NCBI GenBank assembly: GCA_946186125.1
Contig: CAMHLZ010000021.1
Coordinates: 1 to 56,873, forward strand
Source of the DNA: an uncultured Lachnospira sp.
GTDB lineage: Bacteria; Bacillota; Clostridia; Lachnospirales; Lachnospiraceae
Length of the DNA: 56,873 nt
Direction: 5' to 3'
Below, in pieces: positions 10,635 through 18,606 of the stretch. The notes under the pieces were generated by a model. That model was not told the DNA's origin. It ran no database searches and saw nothing but the letters and a program-made list of their open reading frames with translations. The translations under genes were made by a program, and so were the position numbers. Numbering within the stretch: the stretch's first letter is position 1; the number at the start of each line of letters is the position of its first letter.

Positions 10635-11310
10635 AATCATATCCACCTTTTTTCTCGTCACTAATTACTACGCCTTTATTCAAGGTAATAACTCTCTTAC
10701 TCATAGCATCAACAATCTCTCTGTTATGAGTAACCACAAGAACTGTAGTCCCCCTATGGTTAATCTCTTCCAATAATTTCATTATCTCCCATGAATTTCT
10801 CGGATCAAGATTTCCCGTTGGTTCGTCTGCAAGCAAAATGGACGGATTATTAACAAGTGCTCTCGCTAAAGCCACTCTTTGCTGTTCTCCTCCGGATAAC
10901 TCCTTAGGATAAGAACGATATTTTTCAGAAAGTCCGACCAGCGATAACATCGCTGGGACTCTCCTTTTTATAATCCTCGTCGGTGTCTCAATAACTCTTT
11001 GTGCAAAAGCAATGTTTTCATATACATTTCTGTCTTTTAACAGGCGGAAATCCTGGAATACAACTCCCATATCCCTTCTAAGATATGGTACCTTGTTTCT
11101 TTTAAGGCTTCCCAGGTTTTTACCGTTTACACATATACTTCCCTCCGTCGGCTCTAATTCTTTCAAAAGAAGCTTAATAAGAGTCGACTTTCCTGAACCA
11201 CTGTTTCCCACGATGAATACAAATTCACCTTTCTCTATATGGATATTCACCTCTTTTAAAGCAGGTGCACCTGTCGAATATGATTTAGAAACATTGTTAA
11301 GAACAATCAT
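10624..11310 (-). CDS. ftsE: Cell-division ATP-binding protein FtsE
   Basis: ATPase of FtsEX, 228 residues. It has Walker A GNSGSGKST near 36, the Q-loop in VVFQDFRLL, the ABC signature LSGGEQQR near 140 and Walker B ILLADEPTGNLD. FVFIVGNSGSGKST and the length are typical of FtsE and not of LolD-type ATPases, and the overlapping ftsX settles the call. The Shine-Dalgarno sequence is weak and far away (AAAGG about 14 nt upstream). The upstream regulator gene ends only 19 bp before, so the two are probably co-transcribed. Confidence 0.95.
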   Translation of the reverse strand: MIVLNNVSKSYSTGAPALKEVNIHIEKGEFVFIVGNSGSGKSTLIKLLLKELEPTEGSICVNGKNLGSLKRNKVPYLRRDMGVVFQDFRLLKDRNVYENIAFAQRVIETPTRIIKRRVPAMLSLVGLSEKYRSYPKELSGGEQQRVALARALVNNPSILLADEPTGNLDPRNSWEIMKLLEEINHRGTTVLVVTHNREIVDAMSKRVITLNKGVVISDEKKGGYDYED

Positions 11311-11329
11311 TTTAATAAACCATGCCTTT

Positions 11330-12418
11330 CTAGTATTCTAATTTTTCCATATATTTCATATATTTAACAACCATTAATGCAATCTTAAATGTAATGGCAT
11401 CTTCAAATATTCTCAAATCCAGATTGGTGCTTTTTTGTAATTTATCCAATCTGTATACGAGAGTATTTCTATGAATATACAACTGTCTTGATGTCTCAGA
11501 AACATTAAGATTATTTTCAAAAAATTTGTTAATCGTTGTCAATGTTTCCTCATCAAACTCATCCGGCGATTTTCCGTCAAATATTTCTTTAATAAACATC
11601 TTACAAAGTGGAATAGGCAACTGATAAATCAATCTTCCGATTCCGAGATTACTATATGCAACTACATTTTTTTCACTATAGAAAATCTTACCTACATCAA
11701 GAGCCATCTTAGCTTCCTTGTACGAACGCGATACTTCTTTAATCTCATTAACAACCGTACCATATGCAATATTTACTTTAGTCATCGCTTCTGAATTAAG
11801 CATATCCAATACTGTTTTTGCAATTTTTTCAAGATCATCATTATTCTCATCCGGTGCAACTTCTTTTACCAGAATAATATTCTTCTCGTCAACTGCCGTA
11901 ATAAAATCTTTTGTCTTTGTAGCAAAAAGGCTTCTGACTGTCTCTAATGCATTAGTATCCTTCTCGTGCTTAGTCTCGATAATATAAACTACTCTTCTGA
12001 CTTCCGTCTCAATATGCAGCTTCTTTGCCCTGTTATATACATCAACAAGCAACAAATTATCCAACAGAAGATTCTTTATAAAATTGTCTTTATCAAATCT
12101 TTCTTTATAAGCAACTAACAAATTTTGTATCTGGAAAGCTGCCATCTTTCCAACCATATATACATCGTCACTGCTTCCCTTAGCTAACAACACATACTCC
12201 AATTGATTATCATCGCTTACCTTAAAGAACTGAAAATCCTGAAGAACCTGACTTTCTGCTGGTGAAGCTACAAAATCCATTATGGCATCACCATAGTTGT
12301 CAGCCTCATTAAATGTTGATGCTATAACTTTTCCTTCTGTATCCGCAACACACAAATCCACTCTCGTGATTCCTTTCAATCCTTCGATTGTACTTAATAG
12401 TATCTGGTTTGATATCAT
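11330..12418 (-). CDS. PucR/CdaR-type transcriptional regulator
   Basis: Putative DNA-binding regulator, 362 residues. The C-terminal 60 residues carry the PucR-type helix-turn-helix, recognisable from NLNVSETSRQLYIHRNTLVYRLDKL broken by family spacing (about residues 300-330) followed by the IFEDAITFKIALMV tail. The N-terminal part resembles a small ligand-sensing domain of the sugar-diacid regulator type, and the middle resembles the GGDEF-like region of CdaR proteins. CdaR relatives usually sit next to sugar-acid or purine genes; here the neighbour is ftsE, 19 bp downstream, so it may control the division operon or itself. AAAGGGAG is 7 nt before the ATG. The effector is unknown. Confidence 0.82.
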   Translation of the reverse strand: MISNQILLSTIEGLKGITRVDLCVADTEGKVIASTFNEADNYGDAIMDFVASPAESQVLQDFQFFKVSDDNQLEYVLLAKGSSDDVYMVGKMAAFQIQNLLVAYKERFDKDNFIKNLLLDNLLLVDVYNRAKKLHIETEVRRVVYIIETKHEKDTNALETVRSLFATKTKDFITAVDEKNIILVKEVAPDENNDDLEKIAKTVLDMLNSEAMTKVNIAYGTVVNEIKEVSRSYKEAKMALDVGKIFYSEKNVVAYSNLGIGRLIYQLPIPLCKMFIKEIFDGKSPDEFDEETLTTINKFFENNLNVSETSRQLYIHRNTLVYRLDKLQKSTNLDLRIFEDAITFKIALMVVKYMKYMEKLEY

Positions 12419-12480
12419 TTGCTCACTCCCTTTGATTTTATTTTCTATTTTCCTAGTATTTATCTTAAACTATTTTTGTG

Positions 12481-12520
12481 AAAAAAAAAAGAGGAAATAC
12501 AATTTTTTATGTATTTCCTC
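12481..12520 (-). terminator. Terminator of the msmK-like gene
   Basis: A perfect 11-bp stem, GAGGAAATACA with TGTATTTCCTC around an 8-nt loop, is followed on the minus strand by ten T residues. It is 25 bp after the ATPase stop codon. Confidence 0.95.
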
Positions 12521-12544
12521 AAAATTTTTCTAAATCATCACATA

Positions 12545-13657
12545 TTAGTTAACGATTACAAGCTGTGTATCCTTATCAAAGATATGAAGTTTTGCTGTAT
12601 CAATCGCCATCTTGATTGTATCACCCGGTCTTGCTGTTGTACGAGGATTTACTCTTGCTGTACAACTGAACTGGTCAATATCAAAATACAGGAATACTTC
12701 TGCACCAAGCATCTCATAGAGACGGATAGTAGCTTCAATTACGCTGTCGCTCATTGAGTTGATAAGCATTTCTTCATCATGGAAATCTTCCGGACGAACA
12801 CCAACTACTACAGTCTTGTTGATATAGTTACCATCTATCAATGCCTTTGCTTTAATAGCAGGCACTTTGATTGAATGAGAACCGAAAATCAATAATACAT
12901 CTGATCCTGATTGTGAAACCTGTGCATCGATGAAGTTCATCTGTGGAGATCCCATAAATCCTGCAACGAAGAGGTTCTGTGGGCTGTCATATAATGCCTT
13001 AGGCGTATCACACTGCTGAATAATACCATCCTTTAAAACTACGATTCTTGTACCAAGAGTCATAGCCTCTGTCTGGTCATGTGTAACGTAGATGATCGTA
13101 GTCTCAAGTCTCTGGTGAAGTTTTGAAATCTCAATTCTCATCTGTACTCTTAATTTAGCATCAAGGTTTGATAAAGGCTCATCCATAAGGAATACTTTTG
13201 GATTACGAACGATAGCACGACCCATGGCCACACGCTGTCTCTGTCCACCTGATAAAGCCTTTGGCTTACGATCAAGAAGGTGCTCAATATCAAGAATTCT
13301 TGCTGCTTCATGTACTAACTTGTCAATCTGATCCTTTGGTGTCTTTCTAAGTTTAAGACCAAATGCCATATTATCATATACAGTCATATGTGGATATAAC
13401 GCATAGTTCTGGAATACCATCGCAATATCCCTATCCTTAGGTTCTACATCGTTGACAAGTCTGTCCCCGATATACAACTCACCGCTTGAAATCTCCTCCA
13501 AACCTGCGATCATACGAAGAGTTGTAGATTTTCCACAACCTGATGGTCCAACAAAGATAATGAATTCCTTATCCTGAACCTCAAGGTTGAAGTCCTTAAC
13601 AGCCACAAAGCCATTAGGATACACTTTACAAACGTTCTTTAATGATAAACTAGCCAT
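12545..13657 (-). CDS. msmK: Multi-sugar ABC transporter ATPase (MsmK/UgpC family)
   Basis: ATP-hydrolysing subunit for carbohydrate ABC importers, 370 residues, cytoplasmic and membrane-associated. Visible motifs are Walker A GPSGCGKST near 40, signature LSGGQRQRVAMGRA near 135, Walker B VFLMDEPLSNLD, the switch His in YVTHDQTEA, and a C-terminal TOBE/regulatory domain from about 240. No permease or binding-protein gene is adjacent, so it is an orphan ATPase. In several Firmicutes one such ATPase energises many sugar permeases; that role is inferred here. AGGAGG lies 9 nt before the ATG, and the gene has its own promoter, long leader and terminator. Confidence 0.92.
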   Translation of the reverse strand: MASLSLKNVCKVYPNGFVAVKDFNLEVQDKEFIIFVGPSGCGKSTTLRMIAGLEEISSGELYIGDRLVNDVEPKDRDIAMVFQNYALYPHMTVYDNMAFGLKLRKTPKDQIDKLVHEAARILDIEHLLDRKPKALSGGQRQRVAMGRAIVRNPKVFLMDEPLSNLDAKLRVQMRIEISKLHQRLETTIIYVTHDQTEAMTLGTRIVVLKDGIIQQCDTPKALYDSPQNLFVAGFMGSPQMNFIDAQVSQSGSDVLLIFGSHSIKVPAIKAKALIDGNYINKTVVVGVRPEDFHDEEMLINSMSDSVIEATIRLYEMLGAEVFLYFDIDQFSCTARVNPRTTARPGDTIKMAIDTAKLHIFDKDTQLVIVN

Positions 13658-13718
13658 TTATAAATTCCTCCTAAAATTAAATATCATTTTCATTTGTAAT
13701 CACTCAAATTACTATGTA

Positions 13719-13747
13719 ATTATATCCGAATTTTTATAAAAATTCTA
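13719..13747 (-). promoter_or_regulatory. Promoter of the msmK-like gene
   Basis: A perfect TATAAT (13724-13719) has TAGAAT 17 bp upstream (13747-13742). The -35 box is weak. The transcript would carry a leader of about 50 nt before the start codon. Confidence 0.5.
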
Positions 13748-13854
13748 TGTAATAAATAGCTGAAATCCTATTTTTCAATTTGGTTATTTTGTATATTTGT
13801 AATTTTTTTTGTGCAACTTTACAGTGTTTTTGTGTTAAATACATAGTATGATTA

Positions 13855-14820
13855 TTACATATTGATAAACATAATAAATACGCTGATTAAAACACCAAGA
13901 ACAATCGGTACGGATATAATACGTCCTTCCTCCGTTTTTTTGAATCCTTCCCGGAAATTTTTGAAGCATTCACACATATGTTCCCATCTTCCTACTCTTT
14001 TTGCATACCATCTGAAAATATTAAAATTAATAATAACTGCTACGACTGCCATTATACCAAATCCTGCCAGCATTGCTATTTTCATATTTGTTGAATAGCC
14101 TGACAGATTAGTGGCTATTTCACCGGATTTTTCCATATATTTTTCATATTCAGGATTATCCTGCATTTTTTCTAGAATTGGTTTTAGTTTCACCATTTCC
14201 ATCAGACACACCGTACTAAAATTAAAAGTAAAATGCATAATCATGGATGCATATATGCTGTCCGATGCTTCATCCATAAGTGCAAATACGGTTCCAAGCA
14301 CAAAAGCATATGCAAACTGATTGATATTCATATGATTGACACCAAATAAAAATCCGGATACAACTGCCGCCGCAAAAACCCCATAACTTCTTAATCCATA
14401 AAAAAACATCCCTCTGTATGCCAGTTCTTCCAGTACAGCCGGCAAAACAGCTATAAGAAGAATATTTACTATAAACGGATTATTACTAAGTTCCGTAATA
14501 GAGCCTGCTACATAATTATCTGAAAACAGCATGGTAACAACATTTAAAAATGATGATACCGGCATACATACCCATGCAAATATCACAATAATTATTATCT
14601 CTTCTATTTTTATTTTACTATGTCTTATCTCTTTTAACGGCTTTCCTCCCATTGCAATAAGATAAATTAACATTGGTAATGCAATGCTCACCTGTCCAAG
14701 CAAAAGGCTGAAATTAGAATTTAAGAATCTTTTAGGAATATAATCTGCAAAGAATCCAATTCCAAGTAAAACCATAATGTTCATTAAAAAGAAGATCCCC
14801 GTCTTTGTTGACTTTTTCAT
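13855..14820 (-). CDS. CPBP family intramembrane metalloprotease (Abi/CAAX-like)
   Basis: Polytopic membrane protein, 321 residues, with about eight hydrophobic segments. The three family motifs are present: EELAYRG (EExxxR), FGVNHMN (FxxxH) and HFTFN (HxxxN), which together form the metal-binding active site of Rce1/CPBP proteases. Bacterial members act in processing of small proteins, bacteriocin immunity or regulation; no substrate gene is visible nearby. A further helix after an approximately 40-residue Lys/Glu-rich loop ends the protein. It follows ridA by 4 bp and is the last gene of the thioesterase-cvfB-ridA operon. Confidence 0.87.
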   Translation of the reverse strand: MKKSTKTGIFFLMNIMVLLGIGFFADYIPKRFLNSNFSLLLGQVSIALPMLIYLIAMGGKPLKEIRHSKIKIEEIIIIVIFAWVCMPVSSFLNVVTMLFSDNYVAGSITELSNNPFIVNILLIAVLPAVLEELAYRGMFFYGLRSYGVFAAAVVSGFLFGVNHMNINQFAYAFVLGTVFALMDEASDSIYASMIMHFTFNFSTVCLMEMVKLKPILEKMQDNPEYEKYMEKSGEIATNLSGYSTNMKIAMLAGFGIMAVVAVIINFNIFRWYAKRVGRWEHMCECFKNFREGFKKTEEGRIISVPIVLGVLISVFIMFINM

Positions 14821-14824
14821 TAAA

Positions 14825-15199
14825 TTATTTTACTCCTATTGCCTCTATTTCTATTAACACGTCTTTCGGAAGTCTTGCCACCTCGACACATGAGCGTGCC
14901 GGACAGTCAAATGTAAAATATCTTGAATATACATCATTTACTTTTCCAAAATCATCCATATCTTTTATAAATACTGTTGTCTTAATAACATTTTCAGCAG
15001 GAATGCCAGCTTCTTTCAACAACGCAACCAGATTGCCAATAGCCTGATCTGCCTGTGCCTCTATTCCTTCAGGAATCTCGCCTGTTGCAGGATTTACCGG
15101 AATAACTCCTGACGTATAAACCATGCCGTTAACCTCAATTGCCTGTGAATATGGTCCGATTGCCGCCGGTGCCTTTTCTGTTGATATAATTTTCTTCAT
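14825..15199 (-). CDS. ridA: RidA family enamine/imine deaminase
   Basis: Hydrolyses reactive enamine/imine intermediates such as 2-aminoacrylate made by PLP enzymes. It is 124 residues, the usual size, and forms trimers in the family. The catalytic Arg is in CPARSCVEVARLP near residue 100 and the substrate-site Glu is in IEIEAIG near the C-terminus; the N-terminal APAAIGPYSQA is a hallmark. GGAGG lies 8 nt before the ATG at 15199, which excludes an in-frame start 15 bases upstream. It lies between cvfB and the CPBP gene in one operon. Confidence 0.95.
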   Translation of the reverse strand: MKKIISTEKAPAAIGPYSQAIEVNGMVYTSGVIPVNPATGEIPEGIEAQADQAIGNLVALLKEAGIPAENVIKTTVFIKDMDDFGKVNDVYSRYFTFDCPARSCVEVARLPKDVLIEIEAIGVK

Positions 15200-15223
15200 T
15201 TTGTGTACCTCCATATATTTTTT

Positions 15224-16057
15224 CTATTCATTAATAATTATAATAGATTTTTCTTTTATTTCAATCTTACGTTCACGATACAATTTACCCACAGCCCTTT
15301 TAAATGCTGCCTTGCTCATTCCAAAATCATTTGCAATCACTTCAGGAGATGCTTTATCGTTATACGGAAGTTTTCCATCATATTCTCTTATTACCTGCAA
15401 TACTTTTTCTGAGTCTTCATCCATCTGCATATACGCTTTTTTAAACGGACTAAGATTTAATTTTCCGTCACGTCTTACTTCTGTTACTCTTGTCTTGATA
15501 ATATCTCCAACCTTAAAATCACAATGAATCTCTTTTTTAGGAATTAATCCATAATATTTAAAATCTACGGCTACAAATGCACCGATTTCATCATGTAATT
15601 CATAAATCATTCCTTCAACTTCAGCATCCCTGCCGTATTTTTCTGCCGGCATAAGATATTTATCTACGTTCATGGTAGCGGCAAGTCTTCCGCTTTTATC
15701 TACATACATTGCTACCAGATATTTACGTCCCTCTTTTACTCTTGTTGTCATCTCTCTGAACGGAAGCAGCAAATCTCTTTCCAGACCATAATCTAAAAAT
15801 GCTCCTATTTTAGAAACTTCTTTAACCTCAAGAAGTGCTGTCTCTCCAACCGTTATAAGTGGTTTTACAGTAGTGGAAATAATTCTGTCTGATGAATCTT
15901 TGTATACAAACACTTCAACCGAGTCTCCTGTTTTCAAATCAAAAGGCACCTGTTTCTTAGGCAGAAGTACCCTTTCTTCACTTCCGTCACTTAAATATAC
16001 CCCAAAATCCGTCTTTTTAACCATTCGCAAACTTTGTATCTTACCAATTTCAAGCAT
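15224..16057 (-). CDS. cvfB: CvfB-like S1 RNA-binding protein
   Basis: Putative RNA-binding regulator, 277 residues. Three S1-like OB folds run from the N-terminus (about 1-65, 68-130 and 140-215), followed by a C-terminal winged helix (about 220-277) ending in REYDGKLPYNDKASPEVI and FGMSKAAFKRAVGKLYRE. This is the CvfB/YitL architecture; CvfB affects virulence gene expression in Staphylococcus aureus. The role here is not known. It is 16 bp after the acyl-ACP thioesterase gene. Confidence 0.9.
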   Translation of the reverse strand: MLEIGKIQSLRMVKKTDFGVYLSDGSEERVLLPKKQVPFDLKTGDSVEVFVYKDSSDRIISTTVKPLITVGETALLEVKEVSKIGAFLDYGLERDLLLPFREMTTRVKEGRKYLVAMYVDKSGRLAATMNVDKYLMPAEKYGRDAEVEGMIYELHDEIGAFVAVDFKYYGLIPKKEIHCDFKVGDIIKTRVTEVRRDGKLNLSPFKKAYMQMDEDSEKVLQVIREYDGKLPYNDKASPEVIANDFGMSKAAFKRAVGKLYRERKIEIKEKSIIIINE

Positions 16058-16073
16058 TTTTACACACCTTTCT

Positions 16074-16784
16074 TCAACTCATATGAGCTTCAACAATACA
16101 ATATATGTTATCCTGCAAATCTGTGAGAACTACCGTTTCAACATCTTCATTTTTTGCAATTTTAACTTTTATAACATCGTCTTTTACGGCCGCCTTTTTA
16201 TATTCTATAAACATCTGTTTTACTTCTTTGTCTTCTGTGTAATAATCACATGCAATCTTCGCATACCAGCTATTATTCATATGACAATTTGTATCTATAT
16301 GATAACCTCTGACTTTAATTTCATCAACAGTATTTAAATTATCAGGAATTTTTATCTTTCTCGGCGCAGTTTCCATTTCCATTTTTTCTTCCATACCGTA
16401 CATTTCTATATCTGAAGGATGTATTCTCATTATTCTTTGTTTTTCCACGTCTATAAGAATCCATCTGGTGGTGGCTTTTACACAGGGCTCTCCATCTTCA
16501 TCCAATATCATATAATCTCTATATCCGAACATTTTATCATAACCGTGCGCCCATGATGTAACTTTCATCAAATCCCCCATCTTAAGAGATTTACAAAACA
16601 CGATCTGCCATGAATTTAACAGCCATGCTCTCCCTTTTTTTCCAAGTTCCTCAAATCCATCTCCTATTTCCTGCGAATGAAAATTACTGCTATCCTGCAT
16701 TCTGTCAATCATAGCCCCTATTGTCATCCTGCCATTCTGTCCTATTTCACTATATCCAACTTTCGTCTCATAAATATGTATCAT
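16074..16784 (-). CDS. Acyl-ACP thioesterase (FatA/FatB-like)
   Basis: Releases fatty acids from acyl carrier protein in the cytoplasm. It is 236 residues and built of two hot-dog domains. The second domain carries the catalytic stretch HIDTNCHMNNSWY near residue 165, with the Asn-x-His arrangement of plant and bacterial acyl-ACP thioesterases; the first domain has WLLNSWQIVF and the conserved TRWILIDVEKQRIMRI. No fatty-acid synthesis genes are near, though plsC is found at 55 kb. AGGAG lies 10-11 nt before the ATG. It is first gene of a four-gene operon, and a structured intergenic element lies just upstream. Confidence 0.9.
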   Translation of the reverse strand: MIHIYETKVGYSEIGQNGRMTIGAMIDRMQDSSNFHSQEIGDGFEELGKKGRAWLLNSWQIVFCKSLKMGDLMKVTSWAHGYDKMFGYRDYMILDEDGEPCVKATTRWILIDVEKQRIMRIHPSDIEMYGMEEKMEMETAPRKIKIPDNLNTVDEIKVRGYHIDTNCHMNNSWYAKIACDYYTEDKEVKQMFIEYKKAAVKDDVIKVKIAKNEDVETVVLTDLQDNIYCIVEAHMS

Positions 16785-16827
16785 GTCACCTTTCTCCTAT
16801 TGTATAAATTTACATATTACGGAACAA

Positions 16828-16962
16828 AGAGTTTTGCTTGCAAAACTCTAGCGCGACCGCGGTATTGCGCAGCAATTAACTCCATCTCCGCGGTCTGCGC
16901 ATCCTCGCGGAGCGTTTTTTATGTAATAGGAAATTGCATCGCAATTTCCTATTACATAAAAA
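16828..16962. repeat. Composite palindromic intergenic element
   Basis: Between the thioesterase gene and tRNA-Gln lies a run of nested palindromes. AGAGTTTTGC/GCAAAACTCT (16828-16849) is followed by GCGC-GACCGCGG (16851-16862) pairing with CCGCGGTC-t-GCGC (16888-16900) around an inner hairpin ATTGC/GCAAT (16864-16876). An alternative stem, CTCCGCG (16886-16892) with CGCGGAG (16906-16912), precedes TTTTTT on the plus strand and excludes the former. A 23-bp perfect palindrome, with core GTAATAGGAAATTGC and its complement, fills 16915-16963. GC content is clearly above the flanks. It may be a repeated structured element; copy number cannot be seen here. Confidence 0.6.
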
Positions 16963-16989
16963 ATCCTTCATCATGTCTGATGAAGGATT
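16955..16989 (-). terminator. Terminator of tRNA-Gln
   Basis: Read on the minus strand, AATCCTTCATC pairs perfectly with GATGAAGGATT around a 6-nt loop and is followed by TTTTTTATG. It begins 9 bp after the tRNA 3' end. Confidence 0.9.
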
Positions 16990-16998
16990 CTTAATTAG

Positions 16999-17070
16999 CT
17001 GGCCCACAAGGATTCGAACCTTGAAATGCTGGAGTCAGAGTCCAGTGCCTTACCATTTGGCGATGGGCCA
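16999..17070 (-). tRNA. tRNA-Gln (anticodon CTG)
   Basis: A 72-nt cloverleaf folds on the minus strand: acceptor TGGCCCA/TGGGCCA, D arm GCC/GGC, anticodon stem CTGGA/TCCAG with loop CTCTGAC giving anticodon CTG (reads CAG), T arm CAAGG-TTCGAAT-CCTTG, and discriminator G. The 3' CCA is not encoded. It stands alone with its own promoter and terminator. Confidence 0.95.
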
Positions 17071-17089
17071 ATGTCATGCGACAAGAAGT

Positions 17090-17118
17090 ATTATATACCA
17101 TCTTTTTTAAAAATGCAA
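17090..17118 (-). promoter_or_regulatory. Promoter of tRNA-Gln
   Basis: TTGCAT (17118-17113) and TATAAT (17095-17090) with a 17-bp spacer, about 20 bp before the mature tRNA 5' end. Confidence 0.8.
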
Positions 17119-17145
17119 GTACTTTTTTTAATTTTTTTCAAATCA

Positions 17146-17297
17146 TTGTTACTATTCACAGCTGTTTATTTTCTGTAATCTTCCTGCTGTGAAGCAGGAA
17201 CCTCTCCCGTAATGAGGATTTCAGGTGCGTAGCACCGAGAGAGCTGCGAAGCAGCGGGAAATCCGAATGTCAGGAGAGGAGCTGTGAATAGTAACAA
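17146..17297. repeat. 152-bp structured element with perfect 18-bp terminal inverted repeats
   Basis: TTGTTACTATTCACAGCT at 17146-17163 is the exact reverse complement of 17280-17297. Inside are further exact pairings: hairpin CCTGCT/AGCAGG (17183-17198), stem CCTCTCC (17201-17207) with GGAGAGG (17273-17279), and stem GGATTTC (17216-17222) with GAAATCC (17258-17264), which encloses two hairpins GGTGC/GCACC (17224-17236) and GCTGC/GCAGC (17243-17255). The whole folds as a nested multibranch structure. It has no coding capacity, lies between truA and tRNA-Gln, and looks like a MITE-like or REP-like repeat; it may also terminate truA transcription. Confidence 0.75.
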
Positions 17298-17360
17298 ATT
17301 GTCTTTTCTCGTTTGGAGATGCTTCCCTGTGATTATTGACTATTTTTCACCTAATCCCAA

Positions 17361-18101
17361 TCAATACTCAACTTCCACCAATACGAGTCCATGTGCCGGA
17401 GCAGTAAATCCTGCTGCCTGGCGGTCTTTCGCCTCAAGTATATCCTGCATTTCCTCCGGTCTTCTTGCTCCTCTTCCTACCTCAATAAGCGTTCCCGTAA
17501 GAATCCTCACCATATTGTATAAAAATCCGTTTCCATAATACAAAATATCAAGTTCGCCTTTTTCGTCGCGCTTTATCTCTATCGAATAAATAGTTCTAAC
17601 CGTAGATTTTTTCATATGTTTATTTGAACAAAAGCTTTTAAAATCATGTTCTCCAATAAAATATGCAGACGCCTTCTTCATCTTATCCAAATCCAGCTCT
17701 GCATCATAATGATACTTATAGTTTTTCCGAAATACATCTGATTCCACAGAGTTTTGTATTCTGTAAAGGTATTTTTTCCCTTTTGCATTCAGTCTGCTAT
17801 GGAAACGCTCTGCCACTTTTTCCAGTTCTGCCACACATATGTCATCCGGTATATTTCTATTAATCTTTTCTCTTAATTTCTCTTCATCATATAACTTATC
17901 AATTTTAAAATTTGCTACCTGTGCCATCGCATGAACCCCCGCATCAGTCCTGCCGGAGCCTTGCACCTCTATTTTCTCACCTGTAATAAAATATATTGAT
18001 TTTTCAAGAACACCCTGTATTGTATTCTTAGTATTCCCCTGTTTCTGCCATCCATTGTATGCACTTCCGTCATACATTATCGTCATTTTATAATTATACA
18101 T
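17361..18101 (-). CDS. truA: tRNA pseudouridine(38-40) synthase
   Basis: Isomerises uridines 38-40 in the tRNA anticodon stem-loop. It is 246 residues, full length for the family. The catalytic Asp is in GRTDAGVHA near residue 53, the N-terminus has the conserved YDGSAYNGWQKQ, and the C-terminal half has NGFLYNMVRILTGTL. It starts 11 bp after the unknown 132-residue gene, so the two are probably co-transcribed. The ribosome site is weak (AGAAGTAGAAG just upstream). Confidence 0.96.
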   Translation of the reverse strand: MYNYKMTIMYDGSAYNGWQKQGNTKNTIQGVLEKSIYFITGEKIEVQGSGRTDAGVHAMAQVANFKIDKLYDEEKLREKINRNIPDDICVAELEKVAERFHSRLNAKGKKYLYRIQNSVESDVFRKNYKYHYDAELDLDKMKKASAYFIGEHDFKSFCSNKHMKKSTVRTIYSIEIKRDEKGELDILYYGNGFLYNMVRILTGTLIEVGRGARRPEEMQDILEAKDRQAAGFTAPAHGLVLVEVEY

Positions 18102-18112
18102 CTTCTACTTCT

Positions 18113-18511
18113 CTATGAATTAATTCTCTTTTTTACAACAATACCATCTTCCGAACTAAATCTGTCCGCACGTGCATTCTGAACGAACATACGGTATTCT
18201 TTCATTAATCCGTCCTTATGCATATCTGATATTGCCTTTGTAACATCAAGGCTTTCAAGACTCTCACCCTTGCCTACACTTGTGACATCCGTCTTCATAT
18301 CCGACTTAAGTGCAAAATCTATTACTTTATCAGTAGGTAAAACTCTGCTGTCATCCCTCTCTGTAGAAAAATCCTCGAGCTTTCCCGGAGCAACTTTTTT
18401 AATCTGCTCCTCAGCCTTCTTTAATACTGCTGATTCGCTTGATTTTTCAGTCAGTACAGATTGTCTTACGTTCGATATTCTGTTGTAATCTAAATAATTC
18501 ATGACATTCAT
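18113..18511 (-). CDS. Unknown 132-residue protein
   Basis: I do not recognise this protein. It is hydrophilic and charged, rich in Lys, Asp, Glu and Ser, with no signal peptide, membrane helix or Cys. The first half (about 20-45) could form a helix or coiled coil (EKSSESAVLKKAEEQIKKV), the middle looks disordered, and the C-terminus (about 95-130, from ISDMHKDGLMKEYRMF on) looks ordered. AGGAG lies 10 nt before the ATG. It is upstream of truA by 11 bp and has a promoter resembling the flagellar sigma-28 class, hinting at a motility-linked role; that is inference only. Confidence 0.8.
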   Translation of the reverse strand: MNVMNYLDYNRISNVRQSVLTEKSSESAVLKKAEEQIKKVAPGKLEDFSTERDDSRVLPTDKVIDFALKSDMKTDVTSVGKGESLESLDVTKAISDMHKDGLMKEYRMFVQNARADRFSSEDGIVVKKRINS

Positions 18512-18553
18512 GTACTCACATCTCCTATCTTTACATACTATACTTGTACCTAT

Positions 18554-18580
18554 TTATCGACATTTTCCGCGTTCACTTAA
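18554..18580 (-). promoter_or_regulatory. Sigma-28 (SigD/FliA)-like promoter
   Basis: On the minus strand TTAAGTGA (18580-18573) is followed after 11 bp by GTCGATAA (18561-18554). The sigma-28 consensus is TAAAGTTT-N11-GCCGATAA, so the -10 half matches 7 of 8 and the -35 half 5 of 8 with exact spacing. It lies 43 bp before the start of the unknown gene. Confidence 0.5.
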
Positions 18581-18606
18581 CCCCTTTTTTCACAATTATG
18601 ATATTT

